Source: [Zimmermannella] alba NBRC 15616 (GTDB taxonomy: Bacteria > Actinomycetota > Actinomycetes > Actinomycetales > Microbacteriaceae). From it: 64,000 bases of DNA. The stretch lies in the NCBI RefSeq assembly GCF_001570905.1, contig NZ_BCSO01000001.1, positions 62,001 through 126,000 of the forward strand, given 5' to 3'. Positions 55,042-63,885 of this stretch are shown piece after piece; within the stretch, counting starts at the first letter, position 1; each line of letters opens with the position of its first letter. The position numbers and the translations under genes are program-made. The notes under the pieces are model-generated. The model searched no databases. It saw only the letters and a list, made by a program, of their open reading frames with translations, and was not told where the DNA came from.

Positions 55042-56784
55042 ATGAAGTCGACCACGCGCAACACCGAGACGCCCATTCTGGACGTCAAGGGACTCAATGT
55101 TGAGTTCTGGGTGGGCGGTGAATGGGTCACGGCAGCACGTGACATCAACTACCGCGTCATGCCCGGAGAAGTGCTCGCGATCGTTGGTGAATCGGGATCG
55201 GGTAAGTCGGTCTCTTCGATGACGCTGCTCGGCCTCCTGCCGAAGAACGGCCGCACGAGCGGTTCGGCGAAGCTCAACGGCGTCGAGATGATCGGCGCGA
55301 GCCAGTCGACGCTCCGCAAGGCGCGAGGCAACGACATCGCGGTCATCTTCCAGGAGCCGATGACGGCGCTCAACCCGGTCTACACGATCGGTTTCCAGAT
55401 CTGTGAGGCGCTGCGCGTCCACAACCCCACGATGCTGCCGCAGGATGCTCGCGAGCGCGCCCTCGAGCTGCTCATGCTCGTGGAGATGCCAGACCCTGAG
55501 AAGGCGTTCAACTCGTACCCGCACCAGCTCTCGGGTGGTCAGCGTCAGCGCGCCATGATCGCGCAGTCGCTCTCGTGTGACCCGGACATGCTCATCGCGG
55601 ACGAGCCGACGACGGCCCTCGACGTGACGATCCAGGCCGAAATCCTTGAGTTGCTGCGCAACCTTCACGCACGCCTCAACTCGGCCATCGTCATCATCAC
55701 CCACGACATGGGTGTTGTCGCCGACATTGCGACGAACGTCATCGTCATGAAGCAGGGTGAGATCGTCGAGCGCGGTGAGGTGCGCGAGATCTTCCACAAC
55801 CCGCAGCACGAGTACACGAAGAAGCTCCTCTCGTCGGTCCCACACCTTGGTCGCGGCGAAGCAACCGGCAAGCCGGCCGTCGAGTACGACGCGGAGCCGA
55901 TGCTCGCGCTCGAGAACGTGACGCTGGAGTACCCGAAGCACGGCCGTGTGCCTGCCTTCAAGGCGATCGACAACGCGAGCTTCACGATCCACCCGGGCGA
56001 GATCGTGGGTCTCGTCGGTGAGTCCGGGTCGGGTAAGACGACGATCGCGCGCGCCGCGGTGGGACTGCTGCCGGTGGCGGGCGGCTCGATGAAGCTCAAC
56101 GGCATCGAGCTCAATGGCATCAGCCGCTCCGACATGGCGAAGCTGCGCAAGGACATCGGCATCGTCTTCCAGGATCCGGGTTCCTCGCTCAACCCGCGTT
56201 GGCCGATCGGTGAATCGATTGCCGAGCCGCTGAACCTTGCGGGCGGTTTCACGAAGGAAGAAATCTCGAAGCGTGTTGAGGAGCTCCTCGACCAGGTTGA
56301 GTTGCCGCGTTCCTTCCGCAACCGCTACCCGAACGAGCTGTCGGGTGGTCAGCGTCAGCGCATCGGTATTGCGCGTGCGCTCGCGCTGGAGCCGAAGATC
56401 CTCGTGGCGGATGAGCCGACCTCGGCACTGGATGTGTCGGTGCAGAAGCGCGTGCTCGAGCTGTTGCTTGAGATCCAGCAGCGCCTCGGCTTCGCGGTCC
56501 TGTTCGTGACGCACGACCTCGCGCTCGTGGACGAGATCGCGAACCGCGTCGTCGTCCTGAACCACGGCAAGATCGTCGAGCAGGGCACGACCGACCAGAT
56601 CCTCCGCAACCCGCAGGATCCGTACACGAAGCGTCTCGTGATGGCTGTCCCGGTGCCGGACCCCGACGAGCAGGTAGCCCGTCGCCAGGCCCGCACTGCA
56701 TCCATCAACCTCGAGGAAGTTGCCAAGGCCCAGGCTGTTGCCGAGTCGGCCGAGCCCGCCGCCGACGAGCCCGCCAGCGAGTAG
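55042..56784 (+). CDS. Peptide ABC transporter ATPase, fused DppD-DppF type
   Basis: A 580-aa protein with two full ABC domains, so one gene replaces the usual dppD and dppF. First domain: Walker A GESGSGKS, signature LSGGQRQRAMIAQ, Walker B LIADEPTTALD. Second domain: Walker A GESGSGKTT, signature LSGGQRQRIGIARAL, Walker B LVADEPTSALD. The C-terminal oligopeptide-transporter element DPYTKRLVMAVPVPDP is present. AGGAGG eight bases upstream fixes ATG 55042. It energises the importer encoded upstream. Confidence 0.94.
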   Translation: MKSTTRNTETPILDVKGLNVEFWVGGEWVTAARDINYRVMPGEVLAIVGESGSGKSVSSMTLLGLLPKNGRTSGSAKLNGVEMIGASQSTLRKARGNDIAVIFQEPMTALNPVYTIGFQICEALRVHNPTMLPQDARERALELLMLVEMPDPEKAFNSYPHQLSGGQRQRAMIAQSLSCDPDMLIADEPTTALDVTIQAEILELLRNLHARLNSAIVIITHDMGVVADIATNVIVMKQGEIVERGEVREIFHNPQHEYTKKLLSSVPHLGRGEATGKPAVEYDAEPMLALENVTLEYPKHGRVPAFKAIDNASFTIHPGEIVGLVGESGSGKTTIARAAVGLLPVAGGSMKLNGIELNGISRSDMAKLRKDIGIVFQDPGSSLNPRWPIGESIAEPLNLAGGFTKEEISKRVEELLDQVELPRSFRNRYPNELSGGQRQRIGIARALALEPKILVADEPTSALDVSVQKRVLELLLEIQQRLGFAVLFVTHDLALVDEIANRVVVLNHGKIVEQGTTDQILRNPQDPYTKRLVMAVPVPDPDEQVARRQARTASINLEEVAKAQAVAESAEPAADEPASE

Positions 56785-56828
56785 CCCCCGGCTCAGGTCC
56801 GCCCCCGGTCGGCCCCAGGCACGAAATA

Positions 56829-56885
56829 GGTCGAAAAGTGCTTGTCTGGTCACTGCGGAAGTGATCCAACAAGCACTTTTCGACC
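56829..56885. repeat. 57-nt palindrome, copy B1, at the end of the DUF559 gene
   Basis: GGTCGAAAAGTGCTTGT (56829-56845) and its perfect complement (56869-56885) enclose a 23-base loop that itself can pair (TGGTCACT with AGTGATCCA). A copy of identical length lies at 58060-58116. As RNA it would form a strong hairpin after the importer ATPase gene. Confidence 0.8.
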
Positions 56886-56903
56886 CATTCTGATCGGTAG
56901 GAT

Positions 56904-57851
56904 TCACGCATCGAGTTCCGGACAATCCGGCGTGCGCTCGCGAAGCAGCCGACGAATCAGGGCAATGACTTCCGGCATGCGGTGATGCAAGTCGTCCTTC
57001 GTCAGACGGATGACATGCCAGCCATGACCCGTGAGCCAGCGTTCTCGCTGGATGTCGCGGTGCCACTGTTCCTGGTCAACGCGATGATGATCGCCTTCGT
57101 ACTCGATGTCGATTCGGGCCGTCCGGTAGGCGAGGTCGAGGACAGCGACGAGGGATCCCGATTCTGTGCAAACTTCGACTTGCACCTCGGGCTCAGGAAG
57201 ACCAGCTTCCACCAGCGCGAAACGCACGAGTGATTCCTGCGGCGATTCCACTCCCACGCGCGAAAGCTCAACGGCTTCACGGAGGGCGCGACCACCGGTT
57301 GCGCTCCCGGCTGCAGCAGCGAAGGCCGCGAGCTGAGGGAATGGGACGCGAGCGCGAAGATCTGGGTAGTTTGTGCTCGTCGTGACGGCGGCATCAACGC
57401 AGACAACCCGTTCTCGCAGTGTCAGTTGGGGAGCCATCGACAAGAGTGCGAGTTCCGGTGTGGCTACGACGAAGTCTTCAATCGCAGCCGATTGCAGCAA
57501 GTCGCGACGAATTCGTCGTGCAAGCACACCTGCGGACCGTGGACGGGGCCGGTCGTGGGCGACAGCGACAACGAGATCCTCATCGAGAGCTCGTCGCAGC
57601 CGTCGAGGGACGGGGATGCCCCAATGAGCGAAGGCATGTACACCCACCAGCACCTGGCCCGGGCGAGGCTTGGACCAGTACGCTCGCGCACGCTCGATCC
57701 AGCCGATTGGTTCCGAAGCCTGGCGGATTCCATGGAAGGGGCGAGCGAATCGCGGATTTCGTGTCCATCCGTAGCTCAGGCCAAATTGCTGAGTGGATGC
57801 AACAGGCCACGCGACGCCTTCAAGTGGCCCGGGAACGGTGATTCGGCTCAT
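56904..57851 (-). CDS. DUF559 (Vsr-like endonuclease fold) protein
   Basis: A 315-aa protein. The C-terminal third is a DUF559 domain with PD-(D/E)XK-like pattern: SPQESLVRFALVEAGLP, an Asp in AVLDLAYR, IDIEYEGDHH and the DIQRERWLTGHGWHVIRLT strand. DUF559 is related to the very-short-patch repair endonuclease. The N-terminal part (GVHAFAHWGIPVPRRL and so on) resembles the AbiEi-like region often found before DUF559 in actinobacteria. I chose ATG 57851 because TAACGT (complement of 57859-57864) lies 7 bases upstream, as in other leaderless genes here. ATG 57899, after AGGAAG, is an alternative. It is flanked by palindromes B1 and B2. Confidence 0.8.
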   Translation of the reverse strand: MSRITVPGPLEGVAWPVASTQQFGLSYGWTRNPRFARPFHGIRQASEPIGWIERARAYWSKPRPGQVLVGVHAFAHWGIPVPRRLRRALDEDLVVAVAHDRPRPRSAGVLARRIRRDLLQSAAIEDFVVATPELALLSMAPQLTLRERVVCVDAAVTTSTNYPDLRARVPFPQLAAFAAAAGSATGGRALREAVELSRVGVESPQESLVRFALVEAGLPEPEVQVEVCTESGSLVAVLDLAYRTARIDIEYEGDHHRVDQEQWHRDIQRERWLTGHGWHVIRLTKDDLHHRMPEVIALIRRLLRERTPDCPELDA

Positions 57852-58059
57852 GCAGCGAACGTTAGGTCCCCTCGACCGTCTGATGTCGTCATCGGCCATG
57901 CTTCCTGTGAACGGATCACGTTCCACAGCCACGCCGCGGAACGGACGGCCAGTGTCAGGGCGGCATTCGCTGCAGCACAACGTCTGCACCGTGTCCGGCC
58001 CCGCGTCATCCGTCCGACTTCGCTCGACTCGGCTTCGGGGACCTGTCGGCACAGAAATA

Positions 58060-58116
58060 GGTCGAAACGTGCTTGTTGGGCCGCTCAGGCAGTGACCGGA
58101 CAAGCACTTTTTGACC
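58060..58116. repeat. 57-nt palindrome, copy B2, upstream of the DUF559 gene
   Basis: Arms 58060-58076 and 58100-58116 pair with one mismatch and one G-T pair around a 23-base loop. Flanking GAAATAGGTCGAAA is shared with copy B1. It lies 209 bases before the DUF559 start, so the gene sits between two copies. Confidence 0.8.
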
Positions 58117-58130
58117 GATTTTCGGTGCGA

Positions 58131-58246
58131 GAGCGGAGGTGCGGGTGCGGGAGGCGCGGAGCGGGAGGCGAAGGGGCGAACGCGGGCGGGCGAGACGCGG
58201 CGGCGGGGGGCGGATGTGCGCGGGGCGCGGCGTGGCTGGGAAGAAA
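58131..58246 (+). other. G-rich tract with G-quadruplex potential
   Basis: About 115 bases of plus strand with many GGG runs separated by short spacers and few C runs or T (for example GGG at 58143, 58149 and 58163 and GGGG at 58173). It lies directly upstream of the typA promoter. It is non-coding by composition. Confidence 0.5.
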
Positions 58247-58249
58247 AGG

Positions 58250-58277
58250 TTGTGCATGCGGGGGCGCGAGATAAAGT
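58250..58277 (+). promoter_or_regulatory. Promoter of typA
   Basis: TTGTGC (58250-58255) and TAAAGT (58272-58277) are spaced 16 bases and lie about 45 bases before the GTG start of typA. Confidence 0.55.
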
Positions 58278-58322
58278 GGAACGTTCGCTGCCGCGGACAT
58301 GAATCACAAGGGAAAGTCGCAC

Positions 58323-60239
58323 GTGACCGACAGCAACATCGTCCACCGCTCAGATCTTCGAAACGTCGCCATCGTGGCGCACGTTGACCACGGCAAGACG
58401 ACGCTCGTCGATGCCATGCTTCGCCAGACGAACTCGTTCGGCGACCACTCCTCGCACGATGACGAAGTTCGCGTGATGGACTCGAACGACCTCGAGCGCG
58501 AAAAGGGCATCACGATCCTCGCGAAGAACACCGCGATCCGCTACGAGGGTATCCACGCCACCGACGGCCCCATCACGATCAACGTCATCGACACCCCCGG
58601 CCACGCCGACTTCGGTGGCGAGGTCGAACGCGGCCTCTCGATGGTCGACGGCGTTGTCCTCCTCGTGGATGCCTCGGAGGGCCCGCTCCCGCAGACCCGC
58701 TTCGTGCTCCGCAAGGCGCTCGCGGCAAAGCTTCCCGTCATCCTCGCGGTGAACAAGACCGACCGCCCGGACGCCCGCATCGACGAGGTCGTTGCGGAAG
58801 CCCACGATCTGCTTCTCGGTCTCGCCTCGGACCTCAGCGAAGAGGTGGATGTCGACGTCGACGCCATCCTCGACCTCCCGGTCCTCTACGCTTCGGGCCG
58901 CGCCGGCGCCGCTAGCCAGAACCAGCCCGCGAACGGCGAGCTCCCGGACAACGACAACCTTGAACCGCTCTTCGAAGCGATCCTCAAGCACATCCCGGCC
59001 CCGGCCTACGACGAGTCGCACCCGCTGCAGGCACACGTCACCAACCTCGACGCCTCGCCGTTCCTTGGCCGTCTCGCCCTCCTGCGTATCTTCAACGGCA
59101 CGCTCAAGAAGGGCCAGAACGTCGCCTGGGTCCGCAACGACGGCGAAGTGCACAATGTGCGCATCACCGAGCTCCTCGAAACAAAGGCGCTCGACCGTGT
59201 CCCGACCGACTCGGCAGGCCCCGGTGACATCGTCGCCGTCGCCGGTATCCCCGAGATCATGATCGGTGACACGATCGCCGACCCCGAGGACGTCCGCCCG
59301 CTCCCGGCCATCACGGTCGACGAGCCCGCCATCTCGATGACGATCGGTACGAACACCTCGCCGCTCATGGGCAAGGTGAAGGGCCACAAGCTCACCGCCC
59401 GCATGGTCAAGGACCGCCTCGACCGCGAACTCGTCGGCAACGTCTCCCTCCGCGTCGTCGACATCGGCCGCCCGGACGCCTGGGAAGTTCAGGGCCGTGG
59501 CGAGCTCGCCCTCTCGGTGCTCATCGAGAACATGCGCCGCGAAGGCTTCGAGCTCACCGCTGGCAAGCCGCAGGTGGTCACGAAGATCGTTGACGGTCAG
59601 AAGCACGAGCCCTTCGAGCACCTCACGGTCGACGCACCGGAAGAACACCTCGGCGCGATTACGCAGCTGCTCGCCGCCCGCAAGGGTCGCCTCGAGACGA
59701 TGACGAACCACGGCACTGGCTGGGTGCGCATGGAATTCGTCGTCCCCTCGCGCGGTCTCATCGGTTTCCGCTCGGAGTTCATGACGATCACCCGCGGCAC
59801 CGGTATCGCGAACGCGATTGCGCAGGGCTATGGCCCCTGGGCGGGCGCCATCCAGACCCGTATCAACGGTTCGATCGTGGCCGACCGCGCCGGTGTTGCC
59901 ACCCCGTTCGCGATGATGGCGCTTCAGGAGCGCATGACCTTCTTCGTGAATCCGACGGATGAGGTCTACGAGGGCATGGTCGTGGGCGAGAACTCGCGCG
60001 CGGACGACATGGACGTGAACATCACGAAAGAAAAGAAGCTCACGAACATGCGCTCCTCGACGGCTGACGAGCTCGAGAAGCTCACGCCGCCGCGCCAGCT
60101 CACGCTCGAAGAGTGCCTCGAGTTCGCTCGCGAAGACGAGTGCGTTGAGGTCACCCCGGAGAAGATCCGCATCCGCAAGGTCGAGCTCGACGCGACCGCC
60201 CGCGCCCGCGCCGCATCGCGAGCTAAGCGCGAGGGCTAA
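58323..60239 (+). CDS. typA: Ribosome-associated GTPase TypA/BipA
   Basis: A 638-aa translational GTPase of the TypA/BipA family, which binds the ribosome and supports growth under stress and 50S assembly. G1 is AHVDHGKTT, switch II has DTPGHADFGGEVERG, and G4 is NKTDRPDAR. EF-G-like domains III and V follow and the TypA-specific C-terminal domain (GRADDMDVNITKEKKLTNMR-like region) ends the protein. GTG 58323 is chosen because AAGGGAAAG lies 6-14 bases upstream; ATG 58299 has no ribosome site. Confidence 0.96.
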   Translation: MTDSNIVHRSDLRNVAIVAHVDHGKTTLVDAMLRQTNSFGDHSSHDDEVRVMDSNDLEREKGITILAKNTAIRYEGIHATDGPITINVIDTPGHADFGGEVERGLSMVDGVVLLVDASEGPLPQTRFVLRKALAAKLPVILAVNKTDRPDARIDEVVAEAHDLLLGLASDLSEEVDVDVDAILDLPVLYASGRAGAASQNQPANGELPDNDNLEPLFEAILKHIPAPAYDESHPLQAHVTNLDASPFLGRLALLRIFNGTLKKGQNVAWVRNDGEVHNVRITELLETKALDRVPTDSAGPGDIVAVAGIPEIMIGDTIADPEDVRPLPAITVDEPAISMTIGTNTSPLMGKVKGHKLTARMVKDRLDRELVGNVSLRVVDIGRPDAWEVQGRGELALSVLIENMRREGFELTAGKPQVVTKIVDGQKHEPFEHLTVDAPEEHLGAITQLLAARKGRLETMTNHGTGWVRMEFVVPSRGLIGFRSEFMTITRGTGIANAIAQGYGPWAGAIQTRINGSIVADRAGVATPFAMMALQERMTFFVNPTDEVYEGMVVGENSRADDMDVNITKEKKLTNMRSSTADELEKLTPPRQLTLEECLEFAREDECVEVTPEKIRIRKVELDATARARAASRAKREG

Positions 60240-60245
60240 GCCCGA

Positions 60246-60779
60246 GTGACCACGTCGAGTAACGCCGAGCCGGTCCGCACCACCACGGATGCGGACAGCC
60301 TCGGCGTGCTCGGACTCCAGGACGTGACGCCCGCGGATGCGAAGGAACCTGCCGCCTCGCGCGACGGGCGCGCCGACCGCATTTTCACCGCCGCCGCGCT
60401 CCTCGCGGGCGGGTTCCTCACCGGCGCCATCGCCACCTTCTTGCACCGCGCCCGCTTCGACGCGGGCTTTGGTCCCGTCTGGCTTGGGATCGTCGCGTCG
60501 CTCCTTGTGATCACGCTCCTCGCCGTTGGTATTCGCCTGTATCTTCGCGAACGCATCTACGTCACGAGCTTCGCCGCGGGTGTCATTGTTGCGGTCGTCG
60601 CGCTCGCCATGCTCACCTTCGGGCACTCGGCGATCATCCTCGCCGACCTCGTGAGCACCATCTGGGCCGCTGGTGCGCCGCTGCTTGTCTCGCTCATTGC
60701 GGCCTGGCCACGTCTGCCAGAGCGTCGCGAGCGGTATTCTGAACACCAGTCCACCATTTCCAAGGAGGCACAGTCGTGA
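60246..60779 (+). CDS. Hypothetical four-helix membrane protein
   Basis: A 177-aa protein with a 45-residue polar N-terminus and four hydrophobic segments (including LLAGGFLTGAIATFL and VASLLVITLLAVGIRLYL). It starts at GTG 60246, six bases after the typA stop, and its TGA overlaps the GTG start of fdxA. It therefore belongs to the typA-fdxA-dapC unit. Function unknown. Confidence 0.75.
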   Translation: MTTSSNAEPVRTTTDADSLGVLGLQDVTPADAKEPAASRDGRADRIFTAAALLAGGFLTGAIATFLHRARFDAGFGPVWLGIVASLLVITLLAVGIRLYLRERIYVTSFAAGVIVAVVALAMLTFGHSAIILADLVSTIWAAGAPLLVSLIAAWPRLPERRERYSEHQSTISKEAQS

Positions 60780-61093
60780 CCTACGTGATCGCCCTGCCCT
60801 GCGTCGACGTGAAGGACCGCGCCTGCGTCGACGAGTGCCCGGTCGACTGCATTTACGAGGGTGAGCGTTCGCTCTACATTCACCCGGACGAGTGCGTTGA
60901 CTGCGGCGCCTGCGAACCGGTCTGCCCGGTCGAAGCGATCTACTACGAGGACGACCTCCCGGAGGAGTGGGCCGACTACACAGCTGCGAACGCCGAGTTC
61001 TTCGATGAAATCGGCTCGCCCGGGGGTGCCGCGAAGATCGGTGTCATCGAGCACGACCACGAACTCATCAAGAAGCTTCCCCCGCAGGCCTAA
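60776..61093 (+). CDS. fdxA: 7Fe ferredoxin
   Basis: A 105-aa ferredoxin of the actinobacterial FdxA/FdxC type. The first cluster region (CVDVKDRACVDECPVDC) provides 3Fe-4S ligands, and CVDCGACEPVCPVEAI the 4Fe-4S ligands. A C-terminal acidic/helical extension is usual. It is an electron carrier, possibly for cytochromes P450 or oxidoreductases. It is translationally coupled to the membrane gene by a GTGA overlap and followed by a terminator. Confidence 0.96.
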   Translation: MTYVIALPCVDVKDRACVDECPVDCIYEGERSLYIHPDECVDCGACEPVCPVEAIYYEDDLPEEWADYTAANAEFFDEIGSPGGAAKIGVIEHDHELIKKLPPQA

Positions 61094-61124
61094 CGCGTTC
61101 TGCGGTGATGACCGCTCAATTGTG

Positions 61125-61151
61125 AAGGGTGCTGGATCCGCCAGCACCCTT
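61125..61151 (+). terminator. Terminator after fdxA
   Basis: A perfect 11-bp stem AAGGGTGCTGG (61125-61135) with its complement (61141-61151) and a 5-base loop, 31 bases after the fdxA stop and 22 bases before dapC. It probably limits readthrough into dapC. Confidence 0.75.
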
Positions 61152-61173
61152 TGCTGTACATCCGGAGGAAACC

Positions 61174-62292
61174 ATGGCACTGGGGCCATTGCCGAGCTAC
61201 CCGTGGGATGAGATTGCGCCGATTCGCGAGCGAGCCGCCCAGCATCCCGACGGCGTCATTGATCTGTCGATCGGGTCGCCTGTTGACGAAACACCCAAGG
61301 TGTTGCGGGATGCGCTCGCTGCCGCCGCGGAATGGCACGCCTACCCGACGACGGTCGGCACGAGCGACGCGCGGGACGCTGTCGTGGAGTGGTTTGCGCG
61401 GCGCCGCGGAGTGAGCGGGCTCAACAAGGATGAGGTCCTACTCACGGTCGGCTCCAAGGAGTTCATCGCCTTTGCGGCGTTCTTCCTCGGCCTTGGCGAA
61501 GGGGATGTCATCGTGCAGCCCTCGCTGGCATACCCGACGTACGAGATGGGGGCGCGCTTTGCTGGTGCCACATGTGTGAGCGAGGACGATCCGGCCGCTT
61601 GGCCTGAGAACACGAAGCTCGTGTGGCTCAATAGCCCCGGCAACCCGGACGGGCGCGTGCTCGGGGTTGACGAGCTCCGTGCGGCGATTGCCCGAGCTCG
61701 TGAACTCGGCGCCATCGTGATCGGCGATGAGTGCTACGCGGAGCTTGGCTGGGGGCGTTGGGCGGAGGCCGTGCCCTCGGTCCTCGATCCGCGCGTCAAC
61801 GGTGGCTCGTACGAGGGCATCCTCGCCTGCTCCTCACTTTCCAAACAATCGAACGTGGCGGGCTACCGGGCGGCGTTCGTGGCCGGTGACGGGGCGCTTG
61901 TGGAGCAGCTTGTCCGCGCCCGAAAGCACGCGGGCCTCATCGTGCCCGGCCCGGTACAGGAAGTCATTGCCGTGGCGCTGCGCGACGATGCTCACGTGGC
62001 AGAACAGCGTGCGCGTTATGAAGCCCGACGCGAGGTTCTCGTGAACGCGCTCACTGCGGCAGGATGCGTGATTGACGGGAGCGAGGGCGGCCTTTATCTG
62101 TGGGCGACTCGCGGGACATCCGACATGGACACGATGCGCTGGCTGGCCGAGTTGGGCATCGTCGCGGGGCCCGGGCACTTCTACGGTACGGCGGGGGGAC
62201 GCCACGTTCGGATTTCGCTCACGGCGAGCGACGCGGAAATCAGCCGTGTGGCGGAGCGACTTCAGGGCTCTGGGCAGGATTTGACCCGCTGA
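61174..62292 (+). CDS. dapC: Succinyldiaminopimelate aminotransferase
   Basis: A 372-aa class I aminotransferase. The placement directly after fdxA is the conserved actinobacterial fdx-dapC arrangement, which identifies it as DapC of the lysine/diaminopimelate pathway (peptidoglycan precursor). Motifs: IDLSIGSPVDETP, EVLLTVGSKEFIAF, VWLNSPGNPDGRV and the PLP lysine in SSLSKQSNVAGYR. ATG 61174 follows GGAGG; the longer frame overlaps the terminator. Confidence 0.9.
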   Translation: MALGPLPSYPWDEIAPIRERAAQHPDGVIDLSIGSPVDETPKVLRDALAAAAEWHAYPTTVGTSDARDAVVEWFARRRGVSGLNKDEVLLTVGSKEFIAFAAFFLGLGEGDVIVQPSLAYPTYEMGARFAGATCVSEDDPAAWPENTKLVWLNSPGNPDGRVLGVDELRAAIARARELGAIVIGDECYAELGWGRWAEAVPSVLDPRVNGGSYEGILACSSLSKQSNVAGYRAAFVAGDGALVEQLVRARKHAGLIVPGPVQEVIAVALRDDAHVAEQRARYEARREVLVNALTAAGCVIDGSEGGLYLWATRGTSDMDTMRWLAELGIVAGPGHFYGTAGGRHVRISLTASDAEISRVAERLQGSGQDLTR

Positions 62293-62299
62293 TCGGGAG

Positions 62300-62319
62300 T
62301 TCTCTCGATGTCGAGAGAA
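62300..62319. promoter_or_regulatory. Palindrome between dapC and gltA
   Basis: TTCTCTCGA (62300-62308) and TCGAGAGAA (62311-62319) form a perfect 9-bp dyad with a 2-base spacer, just after the dapC stop and 187 bases before gltA. It could be an operator for gltA or a weak terminator; there is no U tract. Confidence 0.4.
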
Positions 62320-62505
62320 ATGAACCGGATGTACTTCTCTTGGTCGATTTGTCAATCGCCTCACGGAGCTGCCGTCGTCCATTGTGCAGAGCGTGAACAG
62401 CGCCGTTCTCACTCAGCTACTCAGGGGAAAACCACTCTCTCATCGGGCTAGGCTGGCACCGCGGTCGATGGTTGACCGTATGGACGACATCGAAGTGGAG
62501 GCACC

Positions 62506-63825
62506 GTGACTGAGCAGCAGCCAGAGACGACGCAGCAGGAAGTCGCGACGCTGAGCTACCCCGGTGGATCGGTGGAACTGCCCATCCTCCAGGCAAGTGC
62601 CGGTGTGAACTCGCTCGACGTCTCGAGCCTCATGAAGCAGAGCGGGATGACTGCCCTTGACCAGGGCTTCGTGAACACCGCCTCGACGAAGTCCAAGATC
62701 ACCTTCATCGACGGCGCGAATGGCATCCTGCGCTACCGCGGTTATCCAATCGAAGAGCTCGCCGCTCGCTCGACCTTCCTCGAGGTGGCCTACCTCCTTA
62801 TCTACGGCGAGCTGCCCACGAAGCTCGAGTACGAGAACTTCGCCGAGCGCATCCGCCGTCACACGCTCATCCACGAGGACCTCAAGCGTTTCTTCAACGC
62901 CCTTCCGACGCACGCGCACCCGATGTCGGTGCTCTCGAGCTCGGTGAGCGCGCTCTCGACCTACTACGAGGACTCGCTCGATGTGCACGACCCCGAAGCA
63001 GTCGAGCTCAACATGATCCGTCTCCTCGCGAAGATCCCCGTTCTCGCGGCGTATGCCCACAAGAAGTCGATCGGGCAGGCGTTCCTGTACCCGGACAACT
63101 CGCTCGAGTTCGTCGAGAACTTCTTGAAGCTCAACTTCGGTGTGCTCGCTGAGCCGTACGAAGTGAGCCCGGTGCTTGCGAAGGCGCTCGACCGCCTCCT
63201 CATCCTGCACGCTGACCACGAGCAGAACGCCTCCACCTCGACGGTCCGCCTTGTTGGCTCGACCGAGGCGAACATCTACGCGTCGGTCTCGGCGGGTATT
63301 TCCGCGCTGTACGGCCCGCTCCACGGTGGCGCCAATGAGGCGGTGCTCACGATGCTCAAGCAGATCCAGGAATCTGGCGAGGGCGTTGAGCGCTTCGTCC
63401 AGCGCGTGAAGAACAAGGAAGACGGCGTCCGCCTCATGGGCTTCGGACACCGCGTCTACAAGTCGTACGACCCGCGCGCCAAGCTCGTGAAGGAATCGGC
63501 TGACGAGGTCCTCTCGGACCTTGGCGTGCACGACCCGATGCTCGAGATCGCGATGGAGCTCGAGCAGGTCGCCCTCAACGACGACTACTTCAAGGAGCGT
63601 CGTCTCTACCCGAACGTCGACTTCTACACGGGCATCATCTACAAGGCGATGGGATTCCCGACGCGTATGTTCACGGTGCTCTTTGCGATTGGACGCCTCC
63701 CGGGCTGGCTAGCTCACTGGAACGAGGCGAACCTGGACCCGAAGAACAAGATCGGGCGCCCGCAGCAGCTCTACATCGGCGAGACGGAGCGTCACTACCC
63801 GGAGGACCGGACGTACCGCCCGTAA
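62506..63825 (+). CDS. gltA: Citrate synthase
   Basis: A 439-aa type II citrate synthase, condensing oxaloacetate and acetyl-CoA. Conserved parts are GFVNTASTKSKITFIDG, ILRYRGYPIEELA, HADHEQNASTSTVRLVGST (active-site His), GPLHGGANEAV (second His) and GFGHRVYKSYDPRA, with the catalytic Asp in PNVDFYTGI. GTG 62506 follows GGAGG. It is monocistronic with a strong terminator. Confidence 0.97.
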   Translation: MTEQQPETTQQEVATLSYPGGSVELPILQASAGVNSLDVSSLMKQSGMTALDQGFVNTASTKSKITFIDGANGILRYRGYPIEELAARSTFLEVAYLLIYGELPTKLEYENFAERIRRHTLIHEDLKRFFNALPTHAHPMSVLSSSVSALSTYYEDSLDVHDPEAVELNMIRLLAKIPVLAAYAHKKSIGQAFLYPDNSLEFVENFLKLNFGVLAEPYEVSPVLAKALDRLLILHADHEQNASTSTVRLVGSTEANIYASVSAGISALYGPLHGGANEAVLTMLKQIQESGEGVERFVQRVKNKEDGVRLMGFGHRVYKSYDPRAKLVKESADEVLSDLGVHDPMLEIAMELEQVALNDDYFKERRLYPNVDFYTGIIYKAMGFPTRMFTVLFAIGRLPGWLAHWNEANLDPKNKIGRPQQLYIGETERHYPEDRTYRP

Positions 63826-63834
63826 GGTCTCGTG

Positions 63835-63880
63835 CAACGCAAGGGGCCTCCCACCTGATGGTGGGAGGCCCCTTGCGTTG
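63835..63880 (+). terminator. Terminator of gltA
   Basis: A perfect 21-bp stem (63835-63855 with 63860-63880) and a 4-base TGAT loop, nine bases after the stop codon. Confidence 0.85.
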
Positions 63881-63885
63881 TGAGC

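Larger units (their letters stand above)
57852..58322. other. Intergenic region between the DUF559 gene and typA
   Basis: 471 bases holding the minus-strand promoter of the DUF559 gene, palindrome B2 (58060-58116), a G-rich tract (about 58131-58246) and the typA promoter (58250-58277). No gene is supported; open frames here have biased composition only. Confidence 0.6.

Noticed and set aside
55015-57066. Long antisense open frame of 683 codons over the peptide-importer ATPase gene
   Set aside because: It is the codon-bias shadow of the real GC-rich gene. It is Arg/His/Leu-rich, has no domain and no ribosome site.
58350-60746. Antisense open frame of 798 codons over typA
   Set aside because: Shadow of typA caused by third-position GC bias. 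Composition is extreme and no homology is visible.
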